A stretch of DNA of 64,000 bases from positions 108,060,181 through 108,124,180 of the forward strand of contig NC_085047.1 in assembly GCF_963662255.1 (NCBI RefSeq). Reading direction: 5' to 3'. The notes beneath the pieces are model-generated. The model worked only from the letters and a program-made list of their open reading frames with translations. It was not told the origin of the DNA and did no database searches. A program made the position numbers and the translations under genes. The first letter of the stretch is position 1. Each line of letters begins with the position of its first letter. Shown here piece by piece: positions 35,901 to 49,705 of the stretch. This DNA is from Cinclus cinclus. Taxonomy: Eukaryota > Chordata > Aves > Passeriformes > Cinclidae.

Positions 35901-38900
35901 TTCACAAAAAATGCTACAGAAACAGTTCTCTGAGATGGCAGAGCATGGCACACTATAAAGTGGATACTCTACATTAATTCTGAATATTGCTGTGTGATAC
36001 ATCCATTTGAACACTGATGCAAATGGGGATAATATAATCTCTCACATGCAGTAACTATTGAGGATTTTTAATGTCAACCTCTGCTTACGTCTACAGATAA
36101 GCCAACACACAGTCTACATTTTCTTCTCACATAGCATATGTATTTCAGTGACACTGAATTTAAAATAGTAGGTTCTAGCAAGAAAAAATGAATCTGGTTA
36201 ACTCATTCTCCAAATATTTAACACACATCAGGAAGCAAAAACATAGTTTCCCTATTTAACACTCTGAGAATTAGTGACCTTGAACCCTTCAGCAAATGCT
36301 GCTAATCTTCCTCCTTAAGCAAGGCTTGCATGCTCTGCTAGCACAACACTGAACAGTGACATGAAGTTCATGCTAATTACATAAAACATGTATTTTGTTC
36401 TCTTACAGCTCATTTTAAATCAGACTAATCAGATCTGCACAACTTTAACCTTCTTCCATTCATACCTTGACTTCTTTGGAAAAATACAGCAGTACTGCGC
36501 TTGAAATAATTACTGACTTAAGCGCCTTAATTTGTTCATTCTTTCTACAGTTGCAGTCCATGTATAAAATTATGTATAACAGATGTACAGTAATTTAAAA
36601 AAAGAAATCAAAATTAATTAAATTTTAAAAAACCAAAACACCCAGACCTAGCACACACCTTACAGCCTGCCCTTCTGTGCAGCCCCTGTGGGCTGGTACC
36701 CAGCTTGCTGTGTTTCTGATTTAATCAGCACTCTCTCATCTGCTATAGCTCTGCAGCAAAGCATTCCATGTTTCTCTCAATTTTCACTGAATGCAGATGA
36801 TTGCCACACAAGCTGAATTAGGGAACTAGTTCAATAGCAGTTGGTCAATAAATGTTTTGGAAATCTCATGCTTTGAAAGGTGTTCTATTGGTTACTTCTA
36901 CTGCTACTGCAGATATATTCTGCTTTAGTGATATTTCCAATTCACTGTATCGGTTTTCTGATGGACCATTAACCAGCTGGCAATGTGCATAGGACAGCTA
37001 TATGGAACAAAATTAATTAAAACAAATTCTGCCATATTCCCTATTCCTGTAATAGCTCAAATTTATTTTCTCTTTGCTAATTTTTTCCTAAATTAATTAC
37101 TTATGTTGTTTGGGTTGTGTTAATATTAAAACCAGACTTCTGATTAATATTGCTGATGAAACTGCAACTGCTAACACAAGTCCAAAATCTCCAAAGATAG
37201 CAACTGAGAGTTCTTAACAGGCAACACTTTTAAGGTTTTGCTTTTCAGTTGAGGCTTTAAGTTAAAATTGCAGGCAACTCTGTGACACATGTTCACTAAA
37301 AACCAGTAACTATTTCAGAAAAACCCTAGCCATTCCCTCAAATAACAAAGCAAACACCCCACACAGAGAAAAGCCAAGCCCTCTTAATATGCTAAATGTT
37401 CCCAAAAACCCTAAAATATTTAGGATGCAGAAAGCAAATTCCTTAATAGTCAGTGAACAAGCCTGGTCACACAGCCTGGAGCTCCTGTTGTCTGCATTTT
37501 GTGCATGTTAGCAGTTGACTTTGGAGCACTTTCTTCCTTTCCTGAGATAAATACCCCAATGAGAGCCCAGAATATTAAAATCTTCACATTTACTCTTCCT
37601 ATAATAGTAAATAAAGCCACACAGCAACATTAGAAGATGTTTTAATATATATTCTAAATTAAAACGAAATAAAATCCGTGGTGGCTGCCTTGCACTTCGC
37701 AGCAGACTTACTGCCTTAGAAAGGAGAGTTCTTCCTGAGATGCCCAGGGCCCTTGCCACAATGCAAGTTAACAGTGGGGGCCACAAAGAAAAGCATTTTC
37801 AACCTTTCCTGCCCCCCCTTGTCAGCTGAAATAACACACTCCACAGTGTCTACCTCTGTCATTGAATAATCTGTTTTACCTTTGGAGGTTTAAGACTGGA
37901 TGCTTACTATTTTGTTATAATATATGTATAATGTAGAAGGGCAAACAGGACTAAGCTAATTTGTTTTTTTCTGGAAATTAATGTACACCCAAAAAAGCAC
38001 TTGTAGTCATGAGTTCAGGGGATCTCTGTGTGTGTGTATTTGTTTTTATATGGGATTTGAGATAAAAATCTAAATGTGAAACAGAACTTGAATTCACCAT
38101 CCACAGCTGTTACTGCTCAATAACCTTCTCATCTTCAGCAGAGAGACCTTGAATGTCCATTTTTCAGTGAATGTCCTTTTTCATGGAAAGTTTGAAGGAG
38201 ACATTGTGAATATTTTATTAATTATTCTAAACTCCAGAAGAACCACAGAACAGTGAATTATTTGGGCTGCCCTATAGGCCCTGGTTAAAAAGGGACACAA
38301 CAGTCATTTAGCAGCCACTTCAGCAAAAACCTTTTCTCACTCAGCCAGAGGTGAAAGCAGATTTAGGGGAAGGTGTGACCCTTAAAGAGTCAGTTCTCAG
38401 GCAGACAGGAACTGGGGAGCCCCATGGCCTCCCAACACCACACCTGAGGTCACCTGGAGCCACATGAGACCATGAGCAGTTCCCAAACAGACAGAGGAAG
38501 CAGTAACTCTGCATTGTGATGGGGTGATTGATGCATAACTCTCAGATTAGTTGAATTAGTAAAACTGTGGCCTAATTAAGCCCTCTCTCTTGCATCTTGT
38601 CAAACTTCCAGCATATCTGGGACACTGAATGGCACCAGTGAGCAGGGTGGCAGCTGCCAAGGATCACTTTGCCTGCCAGGCTTCATTTTTAACACTGTTT
38701 TGCATAATATCAGAGTGCAATCAATTTTGTATTGTATCAGTACAATAGCTGAGATTTTTATTATATCAACAGAGTATATAAAATAGCTCAAATTTTGGTT
38801 AAAACAATTGCAAAAGGTGAATTAAACCAGGTATTGTATATAGAAACAAGGTGTTCCGGAAATACATGTTCCCTGAGCAGTTAATATTTATTTTTTTAAC

Positions 38901-41311
38901 TATTAATAATTCAGGGCATATTTACTAAGAATGCAAAACATGGTATAACACTACTTGATTCCAGTATTTTACATTACTGACCCTTTTTATGCAAAAATTG
39001 CAGAATTTAACAACCTCATTATCACCACAAAGTAATTATCTTGCAAATTTCCCAGAAAGACATGAGTTCAGTCGATAAAAACAGAACACCAGATCCAGTC
39101 AAAGTGACAGACACCTGGATCAACTCCCAGTTCAATGGGGTGATGTGCAAAATGTGGATGCTGCTGCTGACCCTAGGTCATTTTGGAGTTATTAGATGTG
39201 GCCCAAAGCACAGAAGATTGTCCAGAAAGACAAGTCAAATAGTATCCCAGACAGAAAACACAGAGAGTGCGTAAAGAAAGGCTCACTACATACATGGTAT
39301 CCTAGTTCCAGCATGAAGTTTAAAAATGTTAGCAACAGCAGAGGTACCTGGGAAGTTTTAATGCTTTCCTCTCATTCAGATATTCAGTAATTCCAGATAT
39401 CTGTCCTGTAGAAAACAGCAAGTACTCAAATTTGTAATGAAATCAAACCTGTCCAGAATGCCAAAGCCATCACTGTCATGTTGCTTGTCTGTTTGGGGTG
39501 GTCAAGACAGAGAACCATTGTTTTTGTTTTTTTTTTTTATTCTAATTCAAGCCATTCTCACGCCTTCATAATTTTAGCTTTAAACTCCATGCATTTTTTT
39601 TTCTTTGTGTAGTTACCCAATGACACTTTTGGTTCAATTAGGAAAAACTGTGGAAGAGGGAGGTTTCAACACCATGATGCACATAGATTTCCTGTCAAGG
39701 AATACAAACTGACCTTTCCCATAAGGTTCCATTCACATCTTGTCTCCACAGGAACAAAAGCTCAGGAAAGATGGTTCCTTGATGCAGGCATAAAGCATCT
39801 TCATTACCATTTGAGGCTTATCCCTGTCTTACTTTAATATATGTACAGCTGGACTAACAATAGCTGCTTCCATCAATACGTTCCTGAAACTGTCTCCATG
39901 TCTGTCAACACTTCCCAATTCAACAGACTTGAGCAAAAACACCATTCTTCTGCTTCTTCTCTGGCTGGCAAAATGGGGCTGCATTATCAGTGAGAAAAAC
40001 AGCCTTTTGAAAATGACCAAGAAGCTGTCTTAGGGGCACTTCTGATAGGAACAGAACTCAGCTCTTGACTTCCAGGAACAGTTTCAGCCACTAGTCTAAA
40101 CTGGCAACCACTCCAGACAAAACTGGGAACAGAGGACAGGGAAGGAATGCCATAAAGCAACTCCCTTCCCCATCTCAAGTAGTAAAAGGCACAAAGAAAT
40201 GCTCAGAGGCCTAAATCGTGTGTGTAGTTTTACAGCTTGACCCTTGAGCAATATTGAATAATGCCAAAGCTGCAGGTTCTCTCTACACCTGCATATATTT
40301 CTTGTACAATCTTTTCCAAAGATGGTTGTTCAAACAGAGGTGTGCATGTGCCTACTAAACCAGAATGAACAAAAAAAAAAAAAAAATCACTTCATTGGTG
40401 TAGTATGGCTAAGACATAACCTGAGTTAAAGCAAAGGCAGAAAAAGACTTATGAAAATATAAGTCTTTAATGAAGTAGCTTAGTTTTGTCACAGTTTATC
40501 ACTTCATAGAAAGTACTGTTCAACTGAATGTATTGTGAATACATCAAAAGTTCACTTAATTTTTAAGCACACTGTGGATTGAGAGTGACTCATTTGCTGT
40601 GAGTATTGAACACTTGATCTTTAAAATGTGTGATGTGAATGGGAAGATATGACAAGATAGAGTTTCTTTTTGCTCTACAGGATAAGTGTAACGCAGTCAC
40701 TAGAACTTTACAAAAAGCCCTAAGGCTCTGAGTCTCTGTGTGAAAGGACTTGCAATTTATAGTGAAGCAATAGATAAAGAGAATCATGAAAACATTAAGG
40801 GACTTTTTTTCTTTTTTTCTTTTCTGGGGTACTTGTATGCTTTGCCTGCGGCATCATTCCAAGAAAAGTTAGGCAGCTGTAAGATTTATTGGCTGGGACC
40901 AGAGTTTAAATGCAATTTTCTCTCTTCACATTCATACAAAGATATTGCATCCTCCTGTACCTTCCTAGCTAAGAATGGCATATTTAATTGCTTCTGTGAC
41001 AGGTTCTGGTTGGGGGTTTTGGGAACTCACTTCTATCACTGTGTCAAGTAATACCACAGTACTGTGTAGAGTTCCACTCCCAGTGTGCATACTGAAGTGT
41101 GGAAACTTAAAATTTGTTTACAAGGATCACTGATGTGAGCAAAATTTGATTGCTTAAATGTTTTCAAAAAGCAAACGCAGAAGTTAACGCCTAGAGCAAT
41201 TGGGTTTAAAATCAAGGAAACAAATCTAAGAATTAGGAAAACTTCTAGTTTGGGTAAAATCACCAGTTCTAAATTATTTTTAAACTAAACTCAGTAAATT
41301 GTATTAATTAT
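32921..41311. other. AT-rich unique-looking DNA, no gene
   Basis: More than 8 kb without recognisable transposon text or coding content. The longest open frame is 117 codons (35369-35722). Minor features are an A-rich patch near 36598-36645, a T12 run at 39527-39538 and an A16 run at 40371-40386. Parts near 34250-34350, 34990-35100 and 36700-36850 look complex and could be conserved non-coding DNA, but nothing decisive is visible. Confidence 0.45.
40371..40386. repeat. A16 homopolymer
   Basis: Sixteen uninterrupted A on the plus strand in otherwise unique sequence. Confidence 0.9.
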
Positions 41312-41640
41312 GTCCTAGAAGGCACTGAGGAATGGCAGTTTATTAAACTGCCTGGATAGGGCCTGCAGCCATAGGACAAGGAGCAGTGGTTTTAAACTAA
41401 GAGAGGCCAAATTCAGATTAGATAAAAGAAAAAAAATTACAGGGGTGGTGAAACACTGGGATAGGTTGCACAGACATGTGGTGGGTGCTCCATTCCTGGA
41501 ACCATTCAAGGTCAGGTTGGATGGGCTCTGAGCAACCAGATCTAGTGGAAGAAGCTGCTGCCCTGCTTGCTGAGGGGCTGGACTAGATGACAATTAAGGG
41601 TCCCTTCCAACCCAAATAATTCTATGATTCTATAATTATA
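41312..41640 (+). mobile_element. CR1 LINE 3' fragment with terminal octamer repeat
   Basis: Sense-strand CR1 3' end in the usual order: 'acaaggagcagtggttttaa' (41378), 'gagaggccaaattcagatta' (41401), 'ggtggtgaaacactggg' (41444), 'ggttgcacagacatgtggtg' (41464), 'cattcaaggtcaggttggat' (41503), 'ggactagatgacaattaagg' (41580), 'cccttccaacccaa' (41602) and the tail 'attctatgattctataatt', the diagnostic CR1 3' octamer. It is 5'-truncated to about 330 bases. The first 50 bases (41312-41364) are less certain. The few differences from the remembered consensus suggest a moderately young copy. Confidence 0.93.
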
Positions 41641-43813
41641 ATGTCAATTATTAATAATATGCCATTGTAATATTAAATAAATGCATACACATAGGTCTAT
41701 TTCTCTACATGCAAATTTAAATGTCATTATTTATAAGATGGACATATTCCTCACCCTTTGTAGTCTTCAGCTTCACTACTGACTAAAACATGGTTCACAA
41801 GAAATGCTGGATGGACAGACCAAGATTCTAACTGACTGTATTCCGTGGCAACCCAGGACACGGGGTCCCACAATTCTGCTCTTAGATGACAGTAAAAAAA
41901 ATAAGAAAATAAATAAAAAAAAAGAAAGAGCACAAATCCAGATGTCTTTATCAAAAGCTCTGGCAGCAGCCTCCTGACAGCTTGAGTAATAAAGTTCAAA
42001 TATTAGAGTAAACATAACTAAGAACTACATCAGGTTGTCAGCCAATGCCCAAGCTATTGGATGTGTTCAATAAATTGCTTGAAAGAGGGCTGGAGAATTT
42101 CTTGAGAACACAAGAGAAAGTGAAGTGCCACTGAAGTTTACCTAACAAGTTTATTAAAATGTGCTTCTTCCTTCAAGCACTGTCCCAAGCTTCCCCACAG
42201 AAGTTGCAGATACCAGATAGCATCCAAGAAATTAAGAATCTGCCTTATAATCCTATTTGCAATATTTCCTGTTGATAATACCCGAGGCACCTTACCCTCT
42301 TCCCTACATTTAGTGCCAAACACCTGGAGAGAACATGGGCTGCTGACTGGACAGGCAGAAACAATGACATTTATAGGTTTCTTCCTCTACTTGTCACATC
42401 TGAATGGCAACATTTTCTATTTTTTTTTTTAATTTCCCACTATATCTCAAATAAGAAGTTGACTACCAGAAAATACATAATAGGAGGAAGCAATTTATGA
42501 TTATTATGTTTAATCCTTCATTCTTATTAATACCTTAGTGTTTTCCCTGACAAAATAAATCAAAGCAACATCTACAAATTCTGACACAACATCTCTGCAA
42601 GATGATATTAAATGTCTGGGGTTTTTTTCATATGGAGTGGTACTATGTCAATAACTGTCCTCTGAAATGGGTGTTTAGGAGATTATTTCCTTGATTGTCA
42701 TTGAGATGACTATTTCCATATATTCTGATCTGAAAATACCTGTGAGTTGTTATTATTACTACTGCTGCTACTCATGCCTTGAAAACAGCCAGCCTGTGGC
42801 AGTTGTGCTGCACATTATCAGCACAGGAGTCCTGTGCTTTGCCTTTCTCCTGAAACCACAGCTGAAAATTTGTTTCCACCAGCCTTAATCTTCATCTTTC
42901 CTCCTCTCGTGCCAGAGGAGCACATTTCAGTGAGAACACTGCACCCTACACAAAGCTGCCTCCTTAGCAATGCTAAGGAGCCACTTGCCACCCAGCTCAA
43001 GGCTACCTGTCTTTTTCCCACTGACACTTTCATGCTCTCAGTGCTCTGACTAGTCCTGATGAAAGGGAGGCTTAAATGAAGTATGGATTTTCCTTCAGAG
43101 GTTTTCTGAACAATACCTTCACATATTAGTAAGAGTTTGGGTTTGAAATTGCAATCAAAAAAAAAAAAAAATAAATACACTCCAAAGTGAAGAGCTACAC
43201 TACCTGCACTCCTGTTTGAAGGGCAGGAACACAACATGGTTCTGTTTAACCCTGCAGGGGAAGAATGTGAAATAATAACAATTTCTAAAAATTATATTTT
43301 CATATTCATAATGCAATAAGAGAAAATTAGTAATACACTTTCCTTTCCATAACCCTGAGTCACCAACATATGAAATGCACCTTCTCATTTGCCAGGCATT
43401 GGTGATTTTAAACAAATGGAGAAGGAGAAAAAGACTTGGGGAACATGATGCCATGTGCTGATTCTGAGCTGATTACCTGAGGAATAATAATGTCTCTAGG
43501 TGCAGTCACAGCAATGCAGGCAGGAAAAAAAAAGATTAAGCAAGGTGAAAGGAGAAGGGCTTGGACTAGTTCCTTTTTGTAACTTCTCGTGGTTGGTGCA
43601 ACCACAGGGCAAATATCATATCCTTGCCATATGAAAACACATCATTACAGGATCTCCTTCAGCAGTAATGGAGCATTGTTTGGATAAATGAATGCAGCCA
43701 CCTTCAAATCACCTACAGTGGAGCACTGCAAGAAAGACCCATTGGTGGAATCATGCCCAGAACATTGCCACAGGGAAAGCTCAGAACTAGGCTGAGATTA
43801 AGCACTGCTAAAG

Positions 43814-43885
43814 AAAAAAACCCAAACCAAAACCAAAACAAACCAACCAACCAAACAAACAAATAAACAAAAATCAAATACTTAA
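43814..43885. repeat. G-free A/C low-complexity tract
   Basis: 72 plus-strand bases without G, built from (CAAA), (CCAA) and A-runs. It is of the same texture as 1037-1210. Confidence 0.85.
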
Positions 43886-46800
43886 GAGGTCATAGCTGAA
43901 AAGGAAATCAAGTACTTTTTTTTTTAGTAGATAACAGAACAAATCAGACTCGGTTTCCTGGAATGAGTTAGAAGCAATTTCTTTTAGAGAACATCCTGCA
44001 GGAACTAGGATTTCCCTTTTTCAATAAAGTTTCTTTTTCCCAGAAAAATTCCACAGGGTCAATTTCTACTTCACAGTTGCGACACTGGGAGGACAAAAAG
44101 GAATGACCATGCTCTTTCAAAAGAAAACATCAAAGACATCTTCTTTTCACTGATGCATTAATCACACAATAATGAATGCTTATTAGCCTGCAATTCCAGA
44201 GCCCAAAGTTTATTCCCATTTAAAACAAACTGCTCTCCCACAAACTGTATAATAAATGCAACAAAGATTATGGGCTTTGAAACTAGGGTGAAGATTCATT
44301 GAAACATGAAATAACTCATCTGCCATGGGAAAAATCTAATTGAGATTAGGGAAAAGAAGAGCTTAGTAAGAAGTACTGAATTCAGGGAAAAAAAAATGAG
44401 ACAAATCAAGATTGATTAAGGGAAGATAGTTCTAGAATTTATACTATCTCAGTTTTTATATCTCTGAATGTTTTGGTGATCAGACATGCCCCCACCTTTA
44501 GAAGAATAATAATTCCATTTTACTAGAACTATCCATAGTCTTTTATGCCTTTTAAAAATATATATTCCCTGCAAAAAGTAATATGCTTAAAAGTACTGAC
44601 ATATTTTTAAAAAACAAAAACAAATTAACATTGATGTCATTGACTTATCTTGATAGCTAAAACCATGAAACCATATCTGGAGCTCTTCTTCATGCTTTTA
44701 CTTGGTAATTTTTCATGATTCAATGGGAATTTATAAATCTTCAAAAAGGAGAGAAGGGTGTGTGTAAAACTCAGATGTTAAGAGTAAGGAGCTTTTAAAT
44801 CATCAGTCTATCAGTCTATGACTTCTTTTAAAAGTAACATATATACAGGCAAAATAAAAAAAAGAAATCCAACACAAAAAAAAAAAATAAATAAACCACA
44901 CCCAAAACCCCCAAAACCTTACAAAAGTAGAGGAAATAAAGGAAAATAAAGCTCTGACAGAGCTCTGGGTCTACTTTTGGTGCAGTCATTTCTGTGGAAT
45001 ATGAGCTCCTGATGTTGTCTGAGTCAGAAAAGCAAAGACACCACCTTTCCTCCCAAGGGAGTTTACAGCTGAAAAATCCTGAACCTGGCATTCATAATCC
45101 CATTTCAAAATTAATGGGAGGATATATAATTTTAGTCAGATGACAGTTATTACAAAAGCAAACTGACAAGATTCATGCCATCTATAAAATGGGAGCCTCC
45201 TTGTAACATAAGCCTGAATAATTAAGTTAAAATACAACATACTGAAATGTCTCTTTTTAATTTTTTTTTAATGTCCAAAAAAGACAATGGATCTAGTGAA
45301 AACTTAAAAATATATATTTATATATAGATGTTTAAATAAATAATAAAGCTTTGTAAAATTGACTGTGTAAAATAAAATATGGACTCTTAAAAGTGGTGGA
45401 ATTTTTTTGAACATTTTTTCCTACAACACTGGAAAAAATTTTCCCTACAACATCAATTGTTCTCTTCAGATGATATGATTACTCTGTCTTTAAGATTTAT
45501 GATGTAAATTAATAAATTTTATTAATTTTATTTTTTCTTTCTCCTTACTGCTGTATATATTTTTGAAACTCTGTCATTACAGCTTACAGAAGAAAAAAGA
45601 GAACTATCTAGCACATGAATCAGTGTCTTCTTTGCTACATTAGTCTTACACTAAATTGAAAATTACATAGTCTCCTTATTCTGCTGGAGAAAGCCCAAAC
45701 TTGGACCAATTTCAAAATTTAACGAAGATAATGTAGATTAGGAAACATACAATGATTTCTTATTTTTAGAATCGCATCCCAGTAGTCACACTCTATTTGC
45801 AGGGAATATTTATTATTTTATTTTTTTCTTAAATGAGGAATCATAATTTAAATATAAAATTTACTCAACAGTGCTACTAGAAATTTGACTTAGCAACCAA
45901 AACCAGATTTTGCCCCAGGAGTCTTAAGTGTTCCTTCAAATTACAGTGAAATGCCTTTTATATCTGTTCCCTAACAGATATAGCAATCACAAAGCTATAA
46001 ACCTGCTGCAAACATAACCATGACACCAGAAGGCAAACTGATTACATCTTATGAGACCCAGACTTCCATCTAAATGTGTTTCAGTAGCAAAACTCACTTA
46101 GGCAAGTCCTGAGCCTATTTCCCCTGTAATTTCTCAGCAAGAATCAGCATAAGCAATACTTTGATGATCATATTTCTACAGGATTACCTGCTACAGGCAG
46201 TACCTTTCTTTGCCTCTGGACAAAATAAAATAAATTAACACATTTCTCAGAAAGGCAATTCCAAAGGACTGAAGTATGTCCTGTACCTCTATGGGGATCT
46301 ATGCATTCCTAGCTTTTTCATACATATTAAGTCGTTGCATTTTTTAAACAAACAAAAAAAAAGTAGAAGAGCTCCCCATAGTTTCAGCAATATTTATCCC
46401 TTTGGGTTATTTTTTCATGCATCTTTATTTTACTAATCCTTTCATGACAAATTCTGCAGCTATCTTCATTGCCAAAAACAATTTTAAGAGCTCTCCTCAT
46501 CCCCAGGAAGAAATCCTCAATAGTGGATGGCACACAGAGCCTCCACACAGGAACTCCTTCATACCAAGCACTGTCCCATCAACAAATTCCTCTAAATCTG
46601 GAAAAGTCTTTCTCTTTCTCATCCCAATCTGACTGGCTCCTTATAGTTCTCATTGACTCAAATGGTGATTGCATTCTTCCAACTCAACCTTCAAACCAGG
46701 AGTTTACTTTTCTCCCAGTTTCCCCTTGCACTAATAGCTGAAGTTGCATTAGCCCTTGAAGATCAGCAGCACTGAAGTAGTGATGCCCTTCTCCAACACC

Positions 46801-48185
46801 AAGGAAAAGTGCAACTACTGCTCCCTGTTTATGCCACATTTTCATCTTTTGATCTGCACAGTAACACTAAAATGAGCAAACCTCGTGGGTCATGTTCACG
46901 GTAAAAGCTCAGACTCTGTCTCCCCACCGTGCCGGGGCAGGGACCCTGCTGTGCCTGAGGAGGATCTCAGAGCTCACCAGCCCACAGCCCTGACATTTCC
47001 ATACAGACTTTAGGGCCTCATCTGATCTGAAAGGATAAATGTCCTTGTAGAATTACATGATGGTATCTGACCCGTATTTTGGCACAATACTGAGACTTTC
47101 AGATTTCTGGAAAAATCAGACATCATGGAGTTAGAATTCAATTTGCAGGATGATATTCACCTTTCTTGAATTATTTAAAAGCATATCTTATAAATGTCAT
47201 ATTTTTTTCACTTTAGATGTTCCTATATAAACTCAGAACAATCTTTTGATTAAATTACTGGGAAAATTTGTTCTGTCATGGCAGGAAGTTTCCAACACTA
47301 GGCTTGATTTTCCATCTCATTGATTGTATTTAAACGGGCATTTAACAAGTTGAGAAAACTCTCAGAGAATACAAATCTTTTTTCTTCCCAGGGTTCATGA
47401 AGCTACATATGAGTAATACCAAAATAATTTCACTCGGGTTATTTTGGAATTGGTACAGCTGTTTGTAACTGAAGTTAAACTCCTGTTCACAGAGTGGTTT
47501 TAAACATGCACAGGATTTGAGGGGCATTGTACAGGTCTTATTTTTCCAAGTTTTACAAAGTGTGAAAATAAATGTTCAGTGAACTTCAAAATAAAGGCAA
47601 GTTCTCAGTACTGATATCTGAGAAATCTCAATGGCATTACATCATCAATATTCAACAAGCATCTCTCTTTCCATCTCACATAATTAGTACTGTATTTGGA
47701 ATTTTTGAAACTTCAAATTTACAACACTGAGAAATAACATAATAATTTTAAAGAACAAGTCCTATCTAGGAACAAAATGATATTATAAATTCACATAGTA
47801 TTCTATGCATTTTTTTGCTTTTCTTTGTAAAGTTAAATGTAGGCATTTTTTGTGTTTTGGCTTATAACTAGTTGAAACATTATTCAGTACGATGCAATTC
47901 CAAACTTTAACTGCACAGAACTTAACACTGTAATTAAAATAGTCTCTGCCACTGAGAAACAAGTTAAAAAAGAAATAGTGAAAAAGCCTAACTTGTTATT
48001 GAAATTCATTTAAAATATGTTATTCTTCAGCTATATACTTCTGTATGGATTTGTTAAGATGTGGCCATCACCAAGACCACTGCTAAACACAATGAGAATT
48101 AACCATACACACAATTTATTCTATTAGTCAAATCATTTCCAAGTGACTTAGAAGTGACAGTAGTATTTGGGAGAATCTGTCATTT

Positions 48186-48270
48186 AGAAAAATACAAAAC
48201 AAAAAAGCAAAAGCCAACAAGCAAACAAAAAAACCCCCAAACCAAACCAGTGTCAACCAAAACAAAAAAG
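48186..48270. repeat. A/C-rich low-complexity tract
   Basis: Mixed A-runs with C, CC and CCCCC and few G. Same texture as the other A/C tracts on this strand. Confidence 0.8.
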
Positions 48271-48577
48271 GTACTTGTACTTCATTGTCTATGGACTGAA
48301 TGGATGGATGAATGGTAAAACACAGTGAAAAAATAATTGTATTCTTTTTGGACAGCAGTTAAATATGAAAAAGGAATATTGGTCAAAACTGAGGCTGGTT
48401 CCAATAATAAAAAAATATTCTGAAACCACAAAGATTAGATATTCTCTCGGTATACTAATGCCATCTACTTTGATTGGAAGTATGATGAAATTTAGAACAC
48501 AAATAATCTGTTCTTTTGTATTTCGTCATAAGAAGCAATGCACAGCTCCATTTTTTTACTGAGAGTGATACTCTCCT

Positions 48578-48602
48578 AAAAAAAAAAAAAAAGAAAAAAA
48601 AA
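48578..48602. repeat. A-run tract (A15 G A9-type)
   Basis: A15 at 48578-48592, one G, then further A. Part of the plus-strand A-run bias of this window. Confidence 0.88.
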
Positions 48603-49665
48603 GACCATTAGTAACAAGACAATTTAAAAAAAATAGCCCTAAGTATATCATCACAAAGTCAGAAGTCCAGGTATGTACCTGACTTTTGATGCTCGAGGCT
48701 CTAAAATAAATACAGTAAGACAGCAAAAGCCTAAAGCATAACTGAAATACCTAGATAGAACTTAAAGGAACTGTAAGAAAATAAGAAAATTTAATGTATT
48801 TTTTCAGAAAAGCTGTTCAGGGATACAGAAAAACAACTCTCAAGTTGACTTTTGACTTTAAAAAGTTCAGAGGTTTTATCTATCAGAAAAATATCAAAAC
48901 TGAGCAAGAACAATGTTACAAATTAAGAGACAAAGGTATATTCAGAATAAATTCAAAATAAGCAAATTGAAAACACTCCAGAACACTCTGGGTATCAAGA
49001 ATTATAACTCTAATATCCAATTCAAAATATCAAGTTTTCAAAATTTCAGGTTTATTTCCTTCTTCCAACCAGGCTGATCTTAAGCAGTTTTTCTTCCAGT
49101 TTGCTCTGATATGAATGTTTAATTCACACTCCTTAATCTCCTGGTAAAATAATCCCTTGAACATACATTATACGTATGAAAGTTTTCCCCTCTATTTGGT
49201 TATATTTAAGGTGTTCAAAACCACACAACTCTTTGACTGCATCTAAAGCAATTTACAGCTACAAAATGATGGAGCCAATTTTTCTGGTCACTTGGCTTAG
49301 TTACCACAGCAGCAAAGCAGCAAAGACAAACTAAGCCAAAAATTCCTTGAAGCCAGCAGAGTTTATTTTCAAAAAATTCACATTTATTTCAAGGGCATTA
49401 GGATAGCTGGTCTCAGGTTTTGTGTTGAGCATCTCTCTAACGAGTCAGGGGGATTGGTTCCCTGATTTCTCTAAGTGAACAATAAATGGCTCAGAGATGT
49501 GAGAGAGATTTAAATCTAATGACTGTCAGGCTAGTGGTAGATTAGACTGACACAGCTCAATGTTTGTTAGCTCTGGAAGGTTCATCTCTGGCCAGTCACC
49601 GAAATAATTTCAGAAAATCACAAGTTTATTTGTGCAAAAAGCAGCAAGCAACATCCCTTACAGCA

Positions 49666-49668
<3 letters not shown>

Positions 49669-49700
<32 letters not shown>
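49669..49700. repeat. (TA)16 microsatellite
   Basis: Sixteen perfect TA units follow cagcagtg and precede tgtatc. A perfect array of this length is likely to be length-polymorphic. The I-Y-I-Y reading of the plus frame 49564-49752 comes from this array. Confidence 0.95.

Positions 49701-49705
<5 letters not shown>

Larger units (their letters stand above)
41641..49668. other. AT-rich unique-looking DNA with simple repeats, no gene
   Basis: It holds an A15 run (43157-43171), A/C tracts at 43814-43885, 44868-44930 and 48186-48270, an A15-containing tract at 48578-48602, and very AT-rich DNA at 45240-45540 with a perfect 11-bp inverted repeat at 45506-45528. The longest open frame (42818-43237, minus, 139 codons) crosses the A15 run and reads it as poly-F, so it is not credible as a gene. 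Confidence 0.5.

Noticed and set aside
41315..41593. 92-codon minus-strand frame
   Set aside because: It is the antisense of the plus-strand CR1 3' end.
42818..43237. 139-codon minus-strand open frame
   Set aside because: It reads through an A15 run as poly-F and overlaps an open plus-strand frame; no recognisable content.
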